Positions 26,773 to 32,269 of a DNA stretch of 32,269 bases are shown here, piece after piece; positions within the stretch are counted from its first letter, which is position 1; every line of letters starts with the position of its first letter. The stretch comes from Candidatus Komeilibacteria bacterium CG_4_10_14_0_8_um_filter_37_78 (lineage in GTDB: Bacteria > Patescibacteriota > Patescibacteriia > UBA1558): contig PFMC01000070.1 of NCBI GenBank assembly GCA_002785295.1, positions 1-32,269 on the forward strand, read 5' to 3'. The notes under the pieces were generated by a model that was not told the DNA's origin, did no database searches, and saw only the letters and a list, made by a program, of their open reading frames with translations. The translations under genes were made by a program, and so were the position numbers.

Positions 26773-27150
26773 ATGGTAATGGCCAAAAAAATATTGATTA
26801 TGGAGGATGAGGATACTTTAGCTAATATGTATAAGTTGAAGTTTGAGAAGTCTGGTTATCAGGTTATTTTAGCTGATAATGGCGAGGCGGGATTAGTATT
26901 GGTCAAAGAAGAAAAGCCAGATTTGGTTTTGCTTGATATTATCATGCCGAAGATTGATGGTTTTGTAGTTTTAGAGAGAATGAAGCAGGATCAAGAGATC
27001 AAAAATATTCCTGTTTTTATGTTGACCAATTTAGGACAAGCAGAAGATATAGAAAAGGGGAAAGACCTTGGTGCTAATGGTTATTATGTTAAAGCCAATT
27101 TAACACCCGGTGAACTTGTTATTAAGATTAATCAATTTTTTAAGATATAA
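26773..27150 (+). CDS. Stand-alone CheY-like receiver domain
   Basis: ILIMEDEDTLANMYKLKFEKSGY...KPDLVLLDIIMPKIDG...VFMLTNLG...YYVKANLTP. Confidence 0.93.
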   Translation: MVMAKKILIMEDEDTLANMYKLKFEKSGYQVILADNGEAGLVLVKEEKPDLVLLDIIMPKIDGFVVLERMKQDQEIKNIPVFMLTNLGQAEDIEKGKDLGANGYYVKANLTPGELVIKINQFFKI

Positions 27151-27158
27151 TTATCACT

Positions 27159-28247
27159 ATGAAAAAGTACAAAGAAGAAAACCCAATAGCACTAACTAAG
27201 ACTGTGGTTGATGGTTTGACTACAAAATTTAATCTGTCACTTCTAGATGAGAGGGAGAAATATTTTGAAGCAAAAGTTGGTAAAGAGATAACGGAGTTAA
27301 AAAAATATTTTGAAAATAACACATTTATTGCTTATTGGATGGGCAAAAAAAATTCTGGTAAAGGCACATACTCTAAATTTATGGTGGAAATATTTGGTAA
27401 GGACAGGATAGCTCATGTATCAGTTGGCGATGTGGTAAGGAGTGCCCATACAGATATGGCTGATGAGGATAAGAAAAAAGAGTTATTAGATTATTTATCT
27501 GTTCATTATCGTGGTTATATTTCGCTCGATCAAGCAATAGATGCTTTGTTGGGAAGAAATACTGCTTCATTATTGCCTTCTGAGTTTATTTTGGCATTGA
27601 TCAAGAGAGAAATTGATAAGACGCCAAAGAAGATCATTTTTATAGACGGCTTTCCTAGGGAGTTAGATCAAGTATCATATACTTTGTTTTTACGAGATTT
27701 GATTGACTATCGTAAGGATCCAGATGTTTTCATTGCTATTGATATTCCAGAATTTGTGATAGATGAACGAATGAAAAATAGAGTAGTTTGTCCAGAATGT
27801 CATACACCTAGAAGTTTGAAGCTATTAACGACGCCTGAGGTGGGTTATGATCAAGAAAAGAAAGAGTTTTATTTGATCTGTGACAATCCAAAATGTAATA
27901 ATGTGCGCATGGGGTCAAAAGAGGGTGACAATGCTGGTATTGAATCAATACGTGATAGATTAGAATTGGATGAAAAGCTGATTGAAACGGTTTTTTCTTT
28001 GCATGGTGTACCAAAGATTTTATTGAGAAATTCTATACCAACAAAAGACGTTAATGGTTTGGTGGATGATTATGAAATCACGCCAGAATATAGCTATCAA
28101 CTCAATCCAGATAATAGTGTCAAAACAATAGAGAGTGAGTGGATCATTAAGGATGATGAGGGTCAGGATGCTTATAGTCTATTAGCACCAGCAGTGGTTG
28201 TCTCTCTAATTAAGCAACTCCACACATTATTCCTCAAAGATAGTTAG
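27159..28247 (+). CDS. Adenylate-kinase-like nucleoside monophosphate kinase with Zn-finger LID, extended
   Basis: GKKNSGKGTYSKFM P-loop; FIDGFPREL; CPECHTPRSL...CDNPKC zinc-finger-type segment. Confidence 0.82.
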   Translation: MKKYKEENPIALTKTVVDGLTTKFNLSLLDEREKYFEAKVGKEITELKKYFENNTFIAYWMGKKNSGKGTYSKFMVEIFGKDRIAHVSVGDVVRSAHTDMADEDKKKELLDYLSVHYRGYISLDQAIDALLGRNTASLLPSEFILALIKREIDKTPKKIIFIDGFPRELDQVSYTLFLRDLIDYRKDPDVFIAIDIPEFVIDERMKNRVVCPECHTPRSLKLLTTPEVGYDQEKKEFYLICDNPKCNNVRMGSKEGDNAGIESIRDRLELDEKLIETVFSLHGVPKILLRNSIPTKDVNGLVDDYEITPEYSYQLNPDNSVKTIESEWIIKDDEGQDAYSLLAPAVVVSLIKQLHTLFLKDS

Positions 28248-28270
28248 TCTATAATTTAACTGTTATATCA

Positions 28271-28301
28271 AAATCCCGTTGCGTCTGACACAGCGGGATT
28301 T
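28271..28301 (+). terminator. Strong hairpin after the AK-like gene
   Basis: AAATCCCGTTG-cgtctgaca-CAGCGGGATTT, 11 bp with one wobble. Confidence 0.65.
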
Positions 28302-28335
28302 GACTTTATTGTTTGGATTGTTATACCGGGAATAG

Positions 28336-28443
28336 GTATAAATATATGACAGACATTTGTTTCACAACCTGGATGAAGTCTGATCACCGTAATGAGTCAA
28401 ATTACGGTACTTTTGGTTGTGGACTAATGGCTAATATTTATAT
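28336..28443 (+). ncRNA. Candidate rod-shaped structured RNA (four nested stems)
   Basis: 28336-28345/28434-28443 (10 bp, one G.U); CATT/AATG 28354-28357/28426-28429; CACAACC/GGTTGTG 28363-28369/28415-28421; ACCGTAAT/ATTACGGT 28386-28393/28401-28408. Confidence 0.5.
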
Positions 28444-28480
28444 CTGATAATAATCACAAAAACTATATTATTGATATGGA

Positions 28481-28514
28481 AATTAGCCTGAAATAGGGCT
28501 AATTCTTTATTTTT
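28481..28514 (+). terminator. Rho-independent terminator
   Basis: AATTAGCC-tgaaatag-GGCTAATT-CTTTATTTTT. Confidence 0.7.
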
Positions 28515-28610
28515 ACGGGGTCTTACGAGCTAGATTGAGGAATCTTGCCAACGAAGAATCGGTGAAAAAAATATAGTAATATTATTTTTATAAAAAAGGA
28601 CGCAAATTGA

Positions 28611-28660
28611 GACAGTTAGTCTTTACCCAGCTAAGCTGGGTTTGATAGGTAAAAACTGTC
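28611..28660 (+). ncRNA. Compact structured RNA element in the leader of the small-ORF cluster
   Basis: GACAGTT(28611-28617)/AACTGTC(28654-28660); TTTACC(28622-28627)/GGTAAA(28648-28653); CAGC(28628-28631)/GCTG(28635-28638). Confidence 0.45.
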
Positions 28661-28766
28661 CTAATATCCTCATGTCTTCAGATTGACCAAAATGGCCATT
28701 GCACCTTTTTGTATCCTAACAAATGGAGATAGGAAAATCAATGAACATTAACAAAAAGGAGAACAT

Positions 28767-28853
28767 ATGAAACAAAAAGTCACCACTGTATTTATTAGTT
28801 ACAACAAAATCACTGGCTATCTGTCTGGTTGGTACCCTCAGGGTGGGTCTTGA
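28767..28853 (+). CDS. Small ORF, 28 aa (MKQKVTTVFISYNKITGYLSGWYPQGGS)
   Basis: SD aaaAAGGAG upstream of ATG; below the ORF-track cutoff. Confidence 0.4.
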   Translation: MKQKVTTVFISYNKITGYLSGWYPQGGS

Positions 28854-28879
28854 CAAAATGATGAAAATAACCGTACAAT
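28850..28879 (+). promoter_or_regulatory. Putative promoter TTGACA-18-TACAAT of the CxC small-ORF cluster
   Basis: TTGACA 28850-28855, TACAAT 28874-28879. Confidence 0.6.
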
Positions 28880-28938
28880 ATGCTATCCTATAAATGAAAG
28901 AACTTTAACATAAAGTCATTTTACCAAGGAGGTATAAA

Positions 28939-29073
28939 ATGAAGAACACATTCATGTTAATAGTCATTCTTTTGACTAGTATGGTAATGGGTCAGTGGCC
29001 AGTTTTATCACGGCGAAGTTTCGGTACAACACGTGAAACAGTATGTCGTGTATGCAGGTTTGAATGCACTTAA
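28939..29073 (+). CDS. Small ORF, 44 aa, signal-peptide-like N-terminus, Cys-containing C-terminus
   Basis: SD AAGGAGG then ATG; MKNTFMLIVILLTSMVMGQWPVLSRRSFGTTRETVCRVCRFECT*. Confidence 0.45.
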   Translation: MKNTFMLIVILLTSMVMGQWPVLSRRSFGTTRETVCRVCRFECT

Positions 29074-29260
29074 TCAAGCTATTGCCATGGCGCGTAGCTT
29101 GCAAGTACAAGCAGACGTGCCAGTCACTGTAGTCTCTTGCGACTGTGAGCAAGATAAAAAAAAGAAAATGTTAGCTAATACAAATATCAAGCTGATTCCA
29201 TGTGAATGTGGTGGTCACAAAACCTTGGCCAAAATGGTAGCAGATGTTTTAGCTAATTAA
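29033..29260 (+). CDS. 75-aa protein with two CxC motifs
   Basis: GTG start; ...TVVSCDCEQDKKKKMLANTNIKLIPCECGGHKTL...; overlaps the upstream small ORF in another frame. Confidence 0.65.
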   Translation: MKQYVVYAGLNALNQAIAMARSLQVQADVPVTVVSCDCEQDKKKKMLANTNIKLIPCECGGHKTLAKMVADVLAN

Positions 29261-29277
29261 ATAAGAAGGAGTTAGCA

Positions 29278-29481
29278 ATGTCTCAACAAGTAATGCCACC
29301 TGTCGAGGGTGGGGGATTTGATAGAGCCAGTGAGATCTTTGGTCAGATTGTTGTCTTTGATGAACATGCTCATCAGCAATATGATGCCAGACACTGCCAA
29401 GAAAGAGTGACAGATGCAGAGGTGCATTGCAATTGCTCTTTCAGTGAGTCTGAAGAGGCTCACTCAGCTTGTTTTCTATAG
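29278..29481 (+). CDS. 67-aa Cys/His-rich protein with a CxC motif
   Basis: SD AAGGAG; ...FDEHAHQQYDARHCQERVTDAEVHCNCSFSESEEAHSACFL. Confidence 0.65.
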   Translation: MSQQVMPPVEGGGFDRASEIFGQIVVFDEHAHQQYDARHCQERVTDAEVHCNCSFSESEEAHSACFL

Positions 29482-29487
29482 GAGGTT

Positions 29488-29628
29488 ATGATGACAAAAG
29501 AAAAAGATAAACCAATCGTCAAATGTGCTTGTCAAAAGCTAAAAGAAGCAATTAGAAAGTTTTATTTTGCAAGAGATAAAACTAATCCACAGGACAGAAC
29601 TAAGTGTCAATGTGGACTGAATCCCTAA
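29488..29628 (+). CDS. 46-aa (or 45-aa from ATG 29491) protein with two CxC motifs
   Basis: SD AGGAGG overlapping the previous stop; MMTKEKDKPIVKCACQKLKEAIRKFYFARDKTNPQDRTKCQCGLNP*. Confidence 0.65.
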   Translation: MMTKEKDKPIVKCACQKLKEAIRKFYFARDKTNPQDRTKCQCGLNP

Positions 29629-29653
29629 TCTTAGCAAGTACGAATGATGAAAT

Positions 29654-29686
29654 AGGAAGTTGACAACAATTGTCAGCTTCCTTTTG
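29654..29686 (+). terminator. Strong rho-independent terminator of the CxC cluster
   Basis: AGGAAGTTGACAA-caa-TTGTCAGCTTCCT-TTT, 13 bp with one wobble. Confidence 0.8.
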
Positions 29687-29687
29687 A

Positions 29688-29716
29688 TTGACATTAAAAA
29701 GGTGTCTTTATATAAT
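29688..29716 (+). promoter_or_regulatory. Perfect consensus promoter TTGACA-17-TATAAT
   Basis: TTGACA 29688-29693, TATAAT 29711-29716. Confidence 0.85.
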
Positions 29717-29722
29717 GAAAGT

Positions 29723-29964
29723 GTTCTTATCATTGTTGTAGATTGAAGCTCTATAACCTTTGTATTAGGGAGTTTGCGTGAATTAGGATTGTGATTCTAG
29801 TTCTAAAGCACCCAGCGGCGATAGTTTTACAGGATTGAACGAGATACGGTTTTACTATATCTTATTTGATCTGTAATAACTGCCCGGTTGTTATTGTGGA
29901 ACTTCCAATCGAGAACTGCAATGGTAAGAACTTAAAATCGCCGAGCCAGGCTCGACGTTTTTAT
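29723..29964 (+). ncRNA. Candidate abundant structured ncRNA, class unassigned (6S-like overall form possible)
   Basis: No coding ORF. Predicted TSS about 29723. Closing stem GTTCTTATCATTG(29723-29735)/CAATGGTAAGAAC(29919-29931), 13 bp; further stems inside; terminator CGAGC-cag-GCTCG + T-rich tail at 29942-29964. Confidence 0.7.
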
Positions 29965-29991
29965 TTTATTTTGTTAAGCTTAATTTATTAG

Positions 29992-30069
29992 CAGGGTGTA
30001 GCTCAGTTGGCCTAGAGTGCCGGGCTGGGGGTCCGGAGATCGGAGGTTCAAATCCTCTCACCCTGACCA
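29992..30069 (+). tRNA. tRNA-Pro (anticodon GGG), CCA encoded
   Basis: Acceptor CAGGGTG/CACCCTG + A + CCA; anticodon arm CCGGG-CTGGGGG-TCCGG; T-arm GGAGG-TTCAAAT-CCTCT. Confidence 0.95.
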
Positions 30070-30085
30070 GTTTATTAGAAGTCAA

Positions 30086-30415
30086 ATGAAAGTTATCAAA
30101 TTTACAAATGATTTAATGTATAAAATAATCAAGGGCGAAAAAGATTTCACTTGGTGATTTTTTGATGATAAGGATCTTATTATTGATGATAATTTATTGT
30201 TAGTGAATAGTGACAATGGTCAAGAGTTTGCTAAAGCAGTTATTACTGGTATGGTGATTAAAGCTGTGCACGATTTAACTGAACTAGATATGAAAGATAA
30301 ATTTGAGAGTATCGAAGAGGTTTGTGAAATATTTTCAAATTATTATGGAAAGACTATTACACTTGATGACAGAGTTAAGATCATTAGATTTAGGGTTGAG
30401 GAAATACTTGTTTAG
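30086..30415 (+). pseudogene. ASCH-like domain protein interrupted by an in-frame TGA (30155-30157)
   Basis: MKVIKFTNDLMYKIIKGEKDFTW*FFDDKDLIIDDNLLLVNSDNGQEFAKAVITGMVIKAVHDL...; the tracked ORF at 30197 is the in-frame downstream portion. Confidence 0.7.
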
Positions 30416-30442
30416 TAATCAGAGTAAAATTATATAAAAAAT

Positions 30443-30778
30443 ATGGAAGAAATAAATTGGAATGAATTTGAAAAAATATTTTTAGCTGTTGGTACGATCA
30501 TCAAAGTTGAGGATTTTCCAGAAGCTAAAATTCCTGCTTACAAAGTCGAAGTAGATTTTGGTGAACACGGTATCAAGAAATCGAGTGCTCGAATCACAGA
30601 TTTATATACCAAAGAAGAGTTACTGGACAAACAGATCATTGGTGTGATTAATTTTCCGGTTAAACAAATTGGTCCTTTCCAATCCGAATTTTTATTAACT
30701 GGTTTCTATCGTGAAGATGGCAAGGTGGTGATGGCTATCCCAGAGAGACAAGTAAAGAATGGTAGTAAGTTGGGCTGA
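30443..30778 (+). CDS. csaA: CsaA-type tRNA-binding-domain protein
   Basis: [73 protein letters not shown]. Confidence 0.95.
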   Translation: MEEINWNEFEKIFLAVGTIIKVEDFPEAKIPAYKVEVDFGEHGIKKSSARITDLYTKEELLDKQIIGVINFPVKQIGPFQSEFLLTGFYREDGKVVMAIPERQVKNGSKLG

Positions 30779-30852
30779 TAGGTTTGACAAAAGTGTTTTC
30801 ATTTTATAACGTTCTAACATTAGTGTTATTTAAAAGCGATAAGGAGATAAAT

Positions 30853-31017
30853 ATGAGAGTACTGGCAATGGGCAGATTTATTTTATTTATGATCGGCATT
30901 GTCTTGCTGGCCATATTTATTTTGATCTGTTGCGTTTGGGGAGTGTTCTTATCAATTCTCATCGGTCTTATAATGTTCTGGGCTTATCGCTTGGGACACA
31001 AACATGTTGCACAATAA
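30853..31017 (+). CDS. Small membrane protein (54 aa)
   Basis: SD AAGGAG upstream of ATG 30853; two hydrophobic segments; the tracked start at 30784 is less likely. Confidence 0.65.
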   Translation: MRVLAMGRFILFMIGIVLLAIFILICCVWGVFLSILIGLIMFWAYRLGHKHVAQ

Positions 31018-31020
31018 AAA

Positions 31021-31050
31021 AACAGCCCTGTCGAATGACAGGGTGTTTTA
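31021..31050. terminator. Bidirectional terminator between the small membrane protein and rpmB
   Basis: AACAgCCCTGTC-gaat-GACAGGGtGTTTT. Confidence 0.75.
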
Positions 31051-31215
31051 TTTACGAAAATTTTTGATACACTTAGTGCAGATTCTTAGTTTTTTACCAT
31101 CAACTGTCTTGGTCTGTAAGTTTATCTTTACCTCACGTTTAGTTTTAATCTGGGAGTGGCTTTTCTGTTGGCCAGAAGTGGTGCCACGACTGCAGATTTG
31201 ACAATTTTTAGCCAT
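31048..31215 (-). CDS. rpmB: 50S ribosomal protein L28 (zinc-ribbon form)
   Basis: Minus strand MAKNCQICSRGTTSGQQKSHSQIKTKREVKINLQTKTVDGKKLRICTKCIKNFRK*; 55 aa, missing from the ORF track. Confidence 0.92.
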   Translation of the reverse strand: MAKNCQICSRGTTSGQQKSHSQIKTKREVKINLQTKTVDGKKLRICTKCIKNFRK

Positions 31216-31291
31216 GTTTCTAAATATTTAATTGTAAGGTATAATAGGTAGCGTTAATACTTTATACTATTATTAAGTAAACGTCAAGACC

Positions 31292-31921
31292 ATGTTGATT
31301 ATTATTAAAATACTATCGATTTTATACGCGATTGTTATTCATGAGTTTTCTCATGCTTATGTCGCTTTTAAGCAGGGGGATTTGACAGCTAAATTGAATA
31401 ATCGCTTAACTTTAAATCCCATTCCACATATGGATATGTTTGGTACTATTATGTTGCCAGCTATTTTGATTTTATCAGGCAGCCCTTTGGTGATTGGTTG
31501 GGCTAAGCCAGTACCAGTCAATCCTTTGAATTTTAAGAATAAGAAGTGGGGCAATACTTTAGTCAGTTTAGCTGGGCCGGCTAGCAATCTGATCAGCGCT
31601 TTGCTTTTCGTGATTATTCTCAAGATTATTTTTGTTTGGCAGTTAGTTGGTGTAGATAGTTATTTGATAGTTTTTTTATCTTATTTGATTATTATCAACG
31701 TTGTCTTAATGGTTTTTAATTTGATTCCTATTCCACCACTTGATGGTTCAAATTTCTTGTTTGATATCTTACCAGCCAAATATAATAGTGTAAAAGTGTT
31801 TTTGTCTCAGAATGGTCCTTGGTTATTATTAATACTATTAATAGCTGATAGTTTTTTCGGATTAGGGATTTTTAGTAGAATTATAGGATTTTTTATAGAC
31901 ATAATCTATGGTTTAGTTTAG
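31292..31921 (+). CDS. Site-2 protease family (M50) metalloprotease
   Basis: IHEFSHAYVAFKQGD (HExxH), NLIPIPPLDGSNF. Confidence 0.92.
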   Translation: MLIIIKILSILYAIVIHEFSHAYVAFKQGDLTAKLNNRLTLNPIPHMDMFGTIMLPAILILSGSPLVIGWAKPVPVNPLNFKNKKWGNTLVSLAGPASNLISALLFVIILKIIFVWQLVGVDSYLIVFLSYLIIINVVLMVFNLIPIPPLDGSNFLFDILPAKYNSVKVFLSQNGPWLLLILLIADSFFGLGIFSRIIGFFIDIIYGLV

Positions 31922-31924
31922 CAC

Positions 31925-31953
31925 TTGACATAATAGTATATACATGCTATTAT
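31925..31953 (+). promoter_or_regulatory. Putative promoter TTGACA-17-TATTAT embedded in an inverted repeat
   Basis: TTGACA 31925-31930, TATTAT 31948-31953; ACATAATAG(31928-31936)/CTATTATGT(31947-31955). Confidence 0.6.
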
Positions 31954-32269
31954 GTTTTATTGTAATCTGGATCGCATTTTTAGCAATCAAAAATACATCT
32001 ATGTGTGGATTATGGGGTACAGCCGCGGTTATTTATAACCTCGCATAGAGAGAGTCGGATTACTAGTACAGGCGAAGCATGGCGGTGAAGAAGTAGATTG
32101 CTTATTTTTTCACAATAGGGCCGAGTAAACATCTTATTTAACCCCAGTCATATAATGACTAAAGAACGAATAAGGCGTGGCTCTCCGTCAACTAGTGTGA
32201 TAGTTTAGTATCCAAATTAGTGGCAAAAAGGCTAGTGTCATTTTAGCAATATAAGTATCAATGTTTCTA

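Noticed and set aside
28353-28448. Small ORF of about 34 aa, MTDICFTTWMKSDHRNESNYGTFGCGLMANIYI (approximate coordinates)
   Set aside because: No SD, and it lies wholly inside the nested inverted repeats; a structured RNA explains the sequence better.
31944-32047. 34-aa hydrophobic ORF MLLCFIVIWIAFLAIKNTSMCGLWGTAAVIYNLA*
   Set aside because: No SD, and the ATG lies upstream of the predicted -10 at 31948-31953, so it would not be on that transcript.
31960-32269. Possible tmRNA, RNase P RNA or T-box at the right end
   Set aside because: No clear tmRNA tag or tRNA-like end, no GAGGAAAGTCC P4 core, and only a superficial GGGGTACAGCCGCGG resemblance to a T-box motif.

Overview
AT-rich, densely coded window, probably from a Patescibacteria/CPR bacterium (inferred from gene content and protein style). 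All calls come from reading the sequence; no database search was run. Left: the 3' end of an IS30-type transposase, rpsU and a GatB/YqeY-domain gene. Next is a ~15 kb co-directional cluster of five surface or secreted proteins. Two of them are paralogues starting with a VirB2/T4SS-pilin-like membrane hairpin fused to long ectodomains (776 and 2188 aa), one is a 1230-aa coiled-coil secreted protein, and two are single-TM proteins with Ca-binding-type repeats and/or pseudopilin-like modules. Middle: housekeeping genes ybeY-dgkA-ftsA-ftsZ-nrdR, htrA-like, prfB, vanZ-like, a split comEC plus separate MBL protein, an orphan receiver, and an adenylate-kinase-like gene. Right: a non-canonical region (28.25-30.0 kb) with several structured RNA candidates and a run of tiny ORFs with CxC motifs and strong Shine-Dalgarno sites. 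It is followed by tRNA-Pro(GGG), an ASCH-domain gene interrupted by an in-frame TGA, csaA, rpmB (minus strand, missing from the ORF track) and an M50 protease. Best candidates for something undescribed are (1) the pilin-anchored giant adhesin cluster with detached pseudopilin-like modules and (2) the CxC micro-protein/structured-RNA locus.
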